Shown piece by piece: positions 13,879 through 25,892 of a stretch of DNA of 64,000 nt. The position numbers and the translations under genes are program-made. Numbering within the stretch: position 1 is the first letter of the stretch; each line of letters opens with the position of its first letter. The stretch is taken from the NCBI RefSeq assembly GCF_004664715.2, contig NC_051073.1, forward strand, positions 66,623,164-66,687,163, given 5' to 3'. The notes under the pieces were generated by a model, which worked only from the letters and a program-made list of their open reading frames with translations, made no database searches and was not told where the DNA came from. The DNA is from Peromyscus leucopus. Its lineage: Eukaryota; Chordata; Mammalia; Rodentia; Cricetidae.

Positions 13879-16800
13879 ACACATACCTATACATATATAT
13901 GCATATTCTCATAAATACATATCCACAAACATAAACACATACACACATTGACTATATGATTTGACAGGAACTCCACAGAACAATTTCTATGGATAGTTGA
14001 CAGATTATCTGCTCTATCTGAAGGATAGGATGATCTTGATTTCTTTTGAATTTTATTTCTACTTTGTCATTGTAAGAAGTGAACAAGCTTTGTCCTGTCA
14101 GCCACCAGCAGGAACAGGTTAAAAAGCTTAAGTCACCTGGTAATCATTAAATTACTTTGTCAACGAACTGATTTTTAAAAAGCTATAGAAATATTTCATA
14201 AATGCTGACAATTCTTTCATAGTGAATGCTTTCTGACCAACCAAAGTAACTTCTCAACCAATATGAGTTTGGAGCGAAACTGGACCGGAAACGCGACTCT
14301 GATTCCTGCTTCCGTTCTAAGTTTTGAGAGCACTACCATGTGGCCCATCGTCACCTTCAACTGCATCTCAGCGCGTTCATTTTCTCTAAGGGAAAGCCGT
14401 TTCGGGAACCCATCTACACAAACTGTAAGTGGTTCCATTCTGAGTCTTTTTCTGTTCCCGCTTCCTTACCCAAGTCATAGTTTACCAGCAAATGAGATGT
14501 TGCCTCTCTCTGGCATGATAACGGAATAAAACGGCCTTAGATGGGAGAGCCTGAGGGCAGTAACCTGCTCGTTTGAGGATGCACAGTCATCATTAAATGG
14601 TCAAATGAGTCATCTACAATCATTTGTTACACAAGCTTAGATATCAAGAGATTTTGTAGAAGGCCTTTAAGAAACTCACAAAACCTCTTAGTAGCTTCAT
14701 AAAGCCAGAGTGGTTGAATTAAGTCTCTTATGCGCCCATTTTTCTCATGTGTAGAATGGGAATATTATATGACCTTCAGTCTTATGGTGAGAATTAAAAC
14801 AAAGCATTTTATGTAAAAAGTCTAGTGCAACACATAAGAATGTCCCCACATTTATAGCATATACTTTTAAAAAAAGCCTTACTTCCCCAATACATTTCTC
14901 TAAGCAGAATAAAGGCAAATCCAAATCAAAACCCCCAAAGTGTTTGGAGCTACACTCAAGACCTCTAGGCAGGAAAACAAACAAGCTAGAGTATGTCCTT
15001 CCACACTTTTGGAAGTGGAAGTAGACAGTAATTATGCCGCTCAAGCAGAACCTTAAGAAATTCAGATGCATGGGCATCTTGTCTTCCACACAGCTGGCTT
15101 TGCCATGTGAGCATTGTAAAAAATTCCATGTCAAAGCCTACTCATGCCGAGTTGGAAAGTAGCTAAGTTACTAGAACCCTTGCCTAGTATGCCCCAAACC
15201 CCGAGTTTAATCCCCAATACACACGAACCAGGAGTAGTGTCACCATGACTACAATCTTAGCATTTAGGAGGCAGAGGAAAGAAGGTGGGAATTTGGGGTC
15301 ATTCTGGGCTACTGGTGAATTTGAAGCAGCTTGGGTTACAAAGAATAAAACCAAAGCAAAACTCCTATAAATCGTTTCAACTGGCCCTATGATTTCCTTA
15401 AGCAAACCAGTTCAGTTATTTGGTGAAAGCAGGTGAAAATGTTTCGGCTTTTAAGATATGATTTATATTGATTTCCAGGATATTTATAGCAGTTATCACT
15501 GTTGCTTTTTAGACAGTCATTTCATCACAGTATTCTCGTGAAGGGATGTGAAAATACTGTACTAAAAACAAACTTTTGCTGACCTGATAAGACTTTTTAG
15601 AGCATGGTATTTCATTTAGTGTTAATTTGGCTTTTTATCTTCAGTGAAGGGAAATGCAGATCTGTATTATTAACCCTGTCATCTATGGCTTATCTGTGTA
15701 CATTTTAATCTATTTTCATATTGGATTTCTGCTACTTTCCTTATTTATTTGTATGAGCTGTTTATTCCTTTGTAGTTATTTTTCCCATTGCCTTTATGCA
15801 GAGAAAGGTTTTTCTAATCACAAAACGGAGCAGATTACACTCATTTATTTTAAAAATATTTTAAACGCTTTTTAAATTTTAAAACGTGATATGATTACCA
15901 TGTGAGTCGTTAGTTTACCCAATTAATCAATGTTTAGCAGATTTTTGTTCTATTGAATATCTAATATTTCTTTCATTCACTTATTCCCCCACTAAGAATA
16001 ATACCAGCTTTATCATATCTATGTTCATGTAAGTTATTGTTTAATTCTAGGTAACTTGTATTAGGTACTGTACCTTTGTGTTACTGCCATATAGTACGTA
16101 TTTTTGCAGAGTTACTCTGCTTTCACACTGTCTTTTCTATCTCACTGATACTATGCACAATGGCACTTTTACCAAGCATAGTTCCATGGTTTATTTAATA
16201 AGCAGCCTGTGGGCAGTATATTCTCATTTCTCTTCTTTTATTTTTTTAACACTATCTCACTTTCATGGTTTTTTTTTTCTTCCAAATGAATTGTAAAATA
16301 ACGTGTTTAGCTTCAAAATTTCTCACTTGGGATCATGACACTTTGGGAAGAATTTATGGGTTTATATAATTGAATCTTCCCACGTAGGAGCAGTCCACAT
16401 TGTTTGTTACTTTCTTATTATTGTTGACCAAGGATGCGACAAGAAACAGCCTGATGGAGGAAGCCCTTGTTTGTTGTACGGTTTGAAGGGACACAGTTCA
16501 TCAGGGCCAGGAGGGCACAACAGCAGAAACACGCGATGGTTGGCCATGCTGCGTTCACAGTGAGGAAGTGAAGTTGACAGGAAGTGGGCCCACACGATAG
16601 AGATATCTCAGGCCTACTCCTACTGACCCCTTCATCGAACGGTGCTCCACCTCCCTGAGGTCCCACAAGCTTCCAAAGCAGTGCCCACCAGCTGGGACCA
16701 AGTTCAGATGAGTGAGCCTATGGGGGATATTTCACAAGCAAAACATACCACGCCTCACCTTTATTCACATTTCCTATTTATCCATTAATGTCTGTAGTTT

Positions 16801-19800
16801 ATTCCACTATAGGTTCTGTACTTTAAGAATCTAATCCTGGCCAGGTGGCAGTGGCACGTGCCTTTAATCCCAGCACTCGGGAGGCAGAGCCAGGAGGATC
16901 TCTGTGAGTTCGAGGCCAGCCTGGTCTTCAGAGTGAGATCCAGGACAGGCACCAAAACTACACGTCTCGAAAAACGGAAAAAAAAAAAAAAATCTAATCC
17001 TGTTTGCCTGCCTGTTTGTGTTACGAATGGCTTCTTCCTGTTGCATTGACAACTGCATGTCACTGTGACATGGGAAGGGTATAGTATTACTTTCTCTTTC
17101 CACCCAGACTCCTTCCTGCCTTTTGTTGTTACCTTGAGTCTTAAGTGTTTTAGAAAAACACAGATTAGTAAGTGCAAACAAAATTATTCCTTCCTCTTTA
17201 TAAACAATTAAATATCTACCTATGTTTTTTAATGAATGAAACCCAGAATTCAGCACAATGTCAGATAATATCAAGGCTAGCAGATGAAAATACACTTTAA
17301 TAGCAACACTTGTAGTTACTGTCGCTTACATTGTTTATAAATATATTCTTGGCTGTTGGTGAAATCATCTTGGAAAGCTTCCATTATGTAAATAAAATAC
17401 TTCTAATCAAGAGAGATTTTAAAATCCTGTTAGGAGACATACTTCAACAATGGCTTACCACCATCTACCAAGATGAATACTCGTTTTTGTATCTTCTTAT
17501 CCAGTGTACAAATGTATTATATTAATCATTTTATTATTAAATCATATTCTTGAAAATATCCTACTTACTTATAGTAGATTAAACTTTTACTAGTTTGAAT
17601 TTGTAGCTTTTTTTTAAGAACTACATTTCATGCTGTATTTTTCAGAAGGTTTTTTTTTGCACATTTTTGTTATGTTTGACTTTTAGACAAAAGCTTGATT
17701 TTTTCTTTCCTTTATAAAGATAATACATAAGAGTGATTTCTTCCTTGACATCTTACAAAAATCTAGCAGTTAATTACTTGGCTCTAAATCCTTCCTTTGA
17801 GAAGGTGTTTTAAGGATTGATTTGGGTTATAATGTTTTAAATAATATATTTTTTTGCTCACATAATACCATTTCATTGATATTATCAAACTTTATCATAC
17901 AGTTCAGGGTAGGATTTTTTCTTAAAGTTTTAATTGCTCTCTGTGACCCTTACTATGGTCTTGATGAGATGTATGTATGTATTAACCGGCTTTCACTAAG
18001 TGTGACAAAATACCTAAAAAGCATTTTAATGGATTTTTTTTTTTTAAACTTTACCTGTGGTTACTCTTGTCTGTGCGTCTGGGGCTTCAGTGTGGGAGAG
18101 ATACTGACAGAGAACACATGGTAGAGCGAAGCTGCTCATCTTCTGTAGGCCAGGAAGCAGGAGAAAGCAGGAGGGCGTGGGGCAAGCTGGGGCATGGCGG
18201 CTGGGGGAGGCGAGAAAGGAAGCGGCCCGGGTCGGGTGGGGGAGCCAGGGACAGCATGTACCTTTCAGGTGTACAGTCCTGCTATTTTTGTCCTGCTGTC
18301 TCAATTTTCTACAACCTCACGACAGCTCATTCATCTGTGAGCCTCCAGTGGGATAATTCCTGATTAGCTTAGCCCCCTCCTTATCTACCCGCCCCTTGAA
18401 GGTACCACCTCTGTGCTGCGCTGGATACCACGCCCTCGATTGCTGAGCCTTTGGTGGATGTTTCAGATCCAAACACAGGAGTGTTGCTCTTTCTTTTTCT
18501 TCTTGCCTTAAATGCACTTTTTTTTTTTTTAATGGTTCGTAACAAAATAGCTCTCAGACTTTTAATTCTGTATTGGTTTTGATTTTTCTCACTTATTAAG
18601 GTTTGTTTTCCCTTCTTTCCTTGAATTTGTTTTGAGTTCATGTCACGGTCCATGTACGTCTCCATCTTTTTAAGAGTAGGAAAGCATTCAAGACTCGTCA
18701 TTGTAGCTTGGATTTCGTCTTTATTTCTTACCCTACCAGTAACTTTGACCCAGTTTCTTCTTTGGCTTAACACTTTTCAGAACAATAAATTTTACTTGTT
18801 GTGGGGGCACGGGTGATGGTGGTGGTGTCAGATTTTGTTTTCCTTTTTCTTTCTTCTTTTAATAGTTCATAAACATACATTTGGTTTCCTTTTTGATATA
18901 ATAGACTTTAATGAGTTTTCTTATTTGTATACCTGGGGTGGGGTGGGGGTGCATTTCAGTTAAACTAGGTCACAAATGTCTGTTTTGGTAGTTGTGACTA
19001 GATGGCCTAGCCTCCGACGCCTGTTTGGAGTTTTGGTGTTGTATATGTGAAGCTCCTGGCCTTAAGTTCTAAATATGCAGTTATTGTTGAAGCACTTTCA
19101 TTCAATTATATTATCCAGATTCTCTTTGTTCCTGAATAAGTTTGGCAAAGCTGTCTTCTCAAAGGATTTGAGATCATGACTGTGCCTCCCTCTGATCTTT
19201 TATTTCCTGTCAACGTCGGAGTTTCTCATCATTTCCCTCAGTTTTGAAAGCAGAGTTTGAACGTACCCTTGACTCTTGTTGCAACAAATGAAGATTCTGA
19301 TTTATATTTTGAGGTTATTTCTTATAGTCCTTATTTCCAAGGTAAATGTATTAAGTGGGATAGTCTCACTGCCTGGTACTTTAGTAGTGAATACAATACA
19401 AGGAACTTTCACACACATGGAGTGAATTAGAGTTAGATTAGTTACAACATGGGGACTTGAAGCTTAAAGGAAAACTGCTATCTCATGGTAGACACATCAT
19501 CCTCCCCAGTTGGGGGCTGTCATGTGTGTGCTATTGTGTGCATGTGGAGGCAAAGGACAGCAACCTGTGGGAAGGAGCCAGGGGACTCCAGGGATTGAAC
19601 TCAAGCCCTTAGCTTTGGTGGCTGTCCTAGTTAGGGTTTCTACTGCTGTAGTGCAGTGGTTCTCAACCCGTGGGTCATGACCTCCTTTGTTGATGAATGA
19701 TCCTTTCACAGGGGTCACCTAAAACCATTGGAAAACACAGATATTAATATTATGATTCATAATAATAGCATAATTGCAGTTATAAAGTAGCAATGAAAAT

Positions 19801-21219
19801 AATTTTATGGTTGAAAGTCACCACAACATGAGGAACCATATTAAAGGGTCGCAGCGTTAGGAAGGTTGAGAACCACTGAAACACCATGAGCAAAAGCAAG
19901 CTGAGGAGGAAAGGGTTTATTTAGCTTACACTTCCACATTGTAGCATAACATTGAGGGAAGTCAGGACAGGAGCACAGACCCAGCAGGAAGCTAGAGGCA
20001 GGGGCTGATGCAGAGGCCATGGACGGGTACTGCTTACTGGCTTGCTGCTCATGGCTTGCTCAGCATGAACCCAGGACCACCAGCCCAGGGATGGCACCAC
20101 CCACCATGGGCTGGGCCCTCTCCTGTCAATCACTAATTAAGAAAATGCCTCACAGCCAGATCTTATGATGGTCATTTTCTCAACTGCATTTCCTTCCTTT
20201 CAGATGACTCTAGCTTGTGTCAAGTTGACGTAAACCCAACCAGGGCAGCGGCAAATACATTCATCTCCTGAGCCACATCACTGATGTAACTAATAAATGA
20301 AAAAGGTTTTATAACCAAATATTCTAATACACATAATCTTTAATTTTTTTTAAAAAAAGTATGTGTATATGTGTGTGGCAGGGTCTGTGCACGTGTGACT
20401 GAAGGTGTCCATGGAGTCCAGAAGAGGGCTTTGGACTGGTGGGTGGCAGTGAGCCATGCTGTGTTGATACTGGGAACAGAGCTTAGGTCCTTTGTAAGAA
20501 CAGTATATTCTCTTGAATCCAGAACTGCCTCTTCTGCCCCAATGCATAATATTACAGACTATAAATTTCTGAGTTAGAATTCAGAAGCCTTCAGAGGTAC
20601 TAAGATGCATAATATAAGTGATTTCATCTTGAAATAACAAAAATCATGCTTTTCTAATCAGTGTTTGAGAGCTCAACTTTATGATGACAAAATACAGAAA
20701 AAGTACACACATTTTTTTTTCTGTAAACAAGTGTGAGTATTACCAACCCTTCCTTTATTTGAAAACAGGTTACAGTGGGTGTGCAGTATTTGTTTCTTAG
20801 ATTACTTCCCTCCATAGGGCCCCATTCTTTATCAGCAGCAGCTAACCACGAAGGGCAGACTCTTGTTTCTTCATTGCATTTTTTTTTTTAACCAAAGTTG
20901 AAGTAAGAGAGAGGGCCTGCTTTGCAGATCGCTAGCCTGAGGACACGTTGAACGTACAGGACTCAGCCAATCACTAATAAGAATCAGGTCTTCAGCAGGA
21001 CTAGCAGCTGATGTCACCTTCCTTTTCTAGTTTCTGGGTCCTGGAAACTCGACAGAGGAACAAATGCAAAATCCACGTGGCTGTCTCCTGTGATCTTTGT
21101 GTCACCATCATGGGCACTATTTGGGAGCATATCTCTGTCTCTTTCTGTCTCTCTCTGTGTCTCTCTGTCTCTGTGTCTCTCTGTATCTGTCTGTCTCTCT
21201 CTCTCTCTGTCTCTCTCTG

Positions 21220-21252
<33 letters not shown>

Positions 21253-22886
21253 GTCTCTCTCTTTCTCTCTCTAGGCCTCACTCTCCTTCTAAGCAAGTGT
21301 GATCGTTCTTCTGAGAATGTTTGGGGGAAATGCTAAGGGTGGGTACAGGTGCTTAAAGGTAAAACCAACCCTGGTGTCTTCAGAAACAGTTTCTGTGGAC
21401 TCATCTCGGGTTTCTAGTTGGTCCAGATATAGAAAACCTAGACAGGATTTAAGAATCAGCTCAATCGTGGTAATACTCGGTGGATTCTAGTGCTCAGAGC
21501 CCGAGGCTATCTCCCTATCCAAAACATTCCCAAGGCACTATTTGCAGAGTTCTTTGGGTGGACACAGGAGTGGGTAGGCGTTTGTGCTAAGAGCAGGGAT
21601 TTTAATATAATACACTGGAGATGCTTATGTTCTAAAAGTCAAGCAGTTGTGGATACAGGACGTGAGAAGTCCAGCAGCTTTGCATATTTTTCTAACTTAC
21701 CTTTCCCAAGTCAGAGTCCCAAAGCCCCAGATGCAGCCACTTCTGAGCACCCACAACCTGGTTGAGAGATCCATTGTGATCATACGAATCAGAATGTGAT
21801 GTGTGATATGAAATAAACTTTGTAAGGGAGGGTTAGGGAGTTGGAAGAAAAATGGTACGTGAATTGGGCTCGATTACATGGAGGAAGTGAAATGTACCAT
21901 GGTAGAAGGAATATTGCCTACACTGGGCACTTAAGGATCTCTTGACAGGAACAGAATGTGAGTGGGCAGAGGGGTTCAGAAAGCCTGGCAGGCCTGACAC
22001 TGGAAAGCCCCGAGTGCCAGTGGCAGATTCCTGTCCCTCATCCTTGTGGAGCTAAAGAGGAAGATGCTATCAGGACTGGGTGCATCCTACGTGTGTGTCT
22101 CACCAGACGGTGTGAGCATGAGCAGGGTTTCTCTGGTAACCATTCAGTCAAGCTAGTCATGGCAGGATGTTTCCACCCAAGGGACACTCAGTCAAGATGA
22201 TTCCTTCGGGGAAGTTTCTATAACATGTTTGATTCCATCTTTATGAGGAAAGGTTTTAATATAACACCTTTATCTTATAAACATTAGAACATATTTTAAA
22301 ACATATGATGATGTATCAAAGCATCTGAAAATACAGCTACCATTTGCCCAACATGAACCGATTGCTGGCATGTGCCAAGTTATGAGAGGCATCCTCTTCG
22401 CACCTGAAAATAGTGTTTGGTGTTTCCTCAGATTTATTCTCACTTCTGCTGACAGCTGCTGTGGGCCTCACAATTTTCATTCTGTTTTCTGATTTTCAAG
22501 ATCTATACCGCGTAATGGAGGTAAGTGTTGTACATTATACATCTGCTATGACTAATATGTGCCAAAGCTGTACTTGCCTTGCAGCTTCTAAGTCAATCAT
22601 TATTCTCTCTGACTCACTAAACAATATGAACTTTTGTTTTTTAGAAGAGAAAATATTTTTGTATTTCACATACATTTTGATATTAATAGTGTCATCATTT
22701 TAGCATGTTTATAGTGTTCGTGCCTAAAACGTTGTTTGGAACCAGAAAGATGACACAGAGTAAACGTGTCTTCTACCAAGCCTGATGACCAGAGTTCATT
22801 CCCTGGAACTCGAATGGAAGGAGAGAACCAACTCCCATAAGTTGACCTGTGACATCTACATGCGTTTTTGTGCCATGTATGCCCCC

Positions 22887-22981
<95 letters not shown>

Positions 22982-25841
22982 ACATGCGTGCTTGCACACT
23001 AAATGTAAAAGAAATATTTTAACTATCTTGTTTTAAAATTTTATCTTGTGGTATTTTATCAATACAGTGAAATTAATGCACTAACATAATTCTCCAAGCT
23101 TACCTGTTTAAAGCATAGTAAAAACATCATTTAAAATGTAACTGTAAAGAAAAGGGTTGGGGCAGTCTTATACCAGAAATTGGCTGTAGAGAGTATCATC
23201 TAAGTGGCCACCATTTGATCTAGAATACCCTAGTTTGAAATTAAATTCATCAGGAAGTTATTAAAGCTGTTCTTAGATCCAGTCTTGTGGGAGACCTCTA
23301 AAAGCTGTCAGCCTGTAGTTTTGTTTTGAAGACTAGCCATTCTTCACTGAGATGTAACTTGGCTGTCTGTCGCCACCCATGCTTGAAGGGAATGTAAAAG
23401 TAGAGCTAGAAGAAGGTAGGAAGGAATTCTCACTGTTGCTGTGACAGCCATGAAGGCCTCATGGAAGAAACATGGGTTGGTGAGGGCCCTGGTACACAGG
23501 CTGGATCTTGCCAGGTCAGGCTGTTTTGGATGTGCAGAACTGCCTCAGCACCAGGAGAGAGGAAGGGCTGAGGATCTTTTGGTTTTCAAAGAACAACTTT
23601 GGTTTCGGCAACGAGGCAAATGTGGATGGTAGTGATGAAAATCAAGGCAAGGCTTGCATTACAGAACAGGAAGAAAGGTCTCTAAAATAGAGGCAGGTGC
23701 TGTGCTGGGGAGCGTGGAGAACAGGGGAAACTGAGCAAGGCAGGCATCCTCCAAGGCAGCCAACCATCTTTGTACTTCCTGCCAAAATAACAGGGAGACG
23801 CTGAAGGTTCCTTGGAAGGATGTCTCAAACAGATTAATTAAACACGGGCAGGACAGCAAGGCAACAGAGAGACAGGAAATGAAAACTCGGGCAGTCCTTC
23901 CATAGCCCGTGAGCTACGGAGCTCCAGAATGTGCTTGGTTCAGGAACAGAAGCTAAGTAAGAGGTTGCTCTGAGTAATTCGGAAGTGAAGAAAGTCTGCT
24001 TGTGAAGAATTCCGAACCAAGACCATTCCCGGGCCGGGGATGGAGAAAAGCCTTCCCCGTAACGGTGGAGGCAGCCATGAGACCTGAGTGGGCCAGGGTA
24101 TAGGATCAGCTTCTCCAAAGCCTTCCTTCCACCTAATGTGCTGTGCCTCAAAGCCCAGGTAGAGGCTGTCCCTGCTTGGGGAAACGAGTAGTGCCAAGTA
24201 GTGCCTTGAAACAGCCCATCCCGGGATGCGGATGAGACTTTGAAGTGAGTGGCTAGGCCAGTGGTTCTCAACCATGCTGTGACCTTGTTCATACAGTTCC
24301 TCGTGTTATGATAAGCCACACACCCCCAACCACAAAATTACTTTAGTTGCTGCTTCAGAAATGTAATCTGTCTACTGTTATGCATTGCTATGTAAGCGAC
24401 CGCATGGGGGTCGCGACCCACAGGTTGAGGACCACCGGGTCAGACACTAGGGGTGGAGGGTCCTGTGATTTTTCGACCTCAGATTCCTGCACATTCCATC
24501 TAACTCTCCGTGCATCAGAAACTGGGCTGGATAGCTCCTGACCCCGCTGTGGGTGTGGCTCTCACTTCTAATAAACGGACATGTTTCCTGGTGAGTCTGT
24601 GACCCTGTAGTATTTGTTATGGGTTGTTAGACTTGCATGAAGCCGCTAGGTTTGGGACCAGTAACATTTGTCCAAAACATCATACTCAGTCAAAGCAACC
24701 TTAGTCTTATGATTTTTTTTTTTTTACCTACAAGTCAATTTTGCTGGAGGAAAAAAAACCAACAACAATGAATTCCATGTAAATTTTTGCTTTAGGAGCA
24801 CAGAAAACCGTAAGAATTGCAGAAGAATGATTTAATTTTATGTCCTCTCCACCACGTTTTAAAGCATAAATAAAGAGGGCCACATGAGCTCCAAAGTGTC
24901 CTTTGCTTCACTGACCAAGGCGTCTTACTGACGAACCTGACAGACATCATCTGGCTGTGGAGGGACCCATTTTAGTTCAGATTCTGGCTTTGAGTAAGTC
25001 CTTAGACGAGGTGTGCCAGCCTTCAGCTTTCCTATCTGCAAAGCAGAGAAAACAATGCCCACCCTCCAACTTCGGGGTTATTACAAATACAGAAATTCTA
25101 AATAGTAAAAAGCATGGTGTACTTTTTCAAAATGTAAAACATACAATATATAATGGTGGCCATTCTTTTTCAACAGTTCATCCCAACCATCACGTCATGG
25201 AGAGTTTCAATTCTGGTGGCAGCCTTTGTCCAGTTCTGTGTGATCTTCTTTGTGGAGGTAAAGTATTGGCTCCTATGATTTTTTTAAAGGTAGATATGTC
25301 AATTCAGAGTCTCACTCTCAACATACATTCACTGTTTACAGCAACTTCTTCACTCTCCCAAAAAGGATAAGTAAGGGTCTTTTGAAGACTGAGGCAGGAT
25401 CTTCTTGGGAGGAATTCTTTGGAGTATGGCTTAAAATTCTTGGAAGACTGATGAGAAATATTCCTCTAGTCTTTCTCCATAGAAAGCAAAACATCAGTTC
25501 AGTTCCAGCGCTTGCCGCAAGGGGCGCTGTATTTACTCCCTACTCTTCTCAATCATCTAGAAGTGAGACCTAGGTGACCCAGCAGCTCTGCAACAGGAGG
25601 AGACGTTTTAGACAGAGCGAAGCAGCATCTTCAGGAGGGCTCCTCTAATCAGGAAAAAAAGGAAGCCCACTTTCCATGTCAGCAACTGTGACTCTTGGAG
25701 GCCTTCTCATGAGTGGTCTCTTCTAGTCAGAGCTGAATGGCTCACCCACACAGTAGACGGTTTGGATGGTGCTTTTCCAAAGGAGTTAGACTCGAAAAAT
25801 AAGCAAGTCCTTGGAGGGAAAAGACCAGCCAACTTAAGTAG

Positions 25842-25892
<51 letters not shown>

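Larger units (their letters stand above)
11566..14222 (+). other. ATP13A5: ATP13A5 intron, 2.7 kb
   Basis: Holds a B1-like fragment (12501-12600), a copy of a 0.4-kb interspersed repeat (12612-13024), a purine-rich stretch (about 13031-13066) and a CA microsatellite (13833-13870). Bases 11.6-12.5 and 13.1-13.8 kb show nothing I can name. Confidence 0.75.
14425..22431 (+). other. ATP13A5: ATP13A5 intron, 8.0 kb
   Basis: Contains a B4-like SINE (15150-15362), a B1 (16830-16992), a GC-richer diverged repeat-like block (about 18050-18450), a 0.4-kb repeat with a URR1-like element inside (19627-20249), a B3-like fragment (about 20370-20540) and CT-rich low complexity (21130-21275). Bases 15.4-16.8, 17.0-18.0, 18.5-19.5 and 21.3-22.4 kb are AT-rich intron with nothing I can name. 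Confidence 0.75.
22521..25176 (+). other. ATP13A5: ATP13A5 intron, 2.7 kb
   Basis: Holds a SINE-like stretch (about 22738-22885), a CA/GA compound microsatellite (22889-22979) and a URR1-like element (24259-24437). Bases 23.0-24.2 and 24.5-25.1 kb show no nameable feature. Confidence 0.75.

Noticed and set aside
23834..24319. 161-codon open frame on the - strand
   Set aside because: Overlaps the URR1-like element at its start and has no recognisable domain; intronic chance frame.
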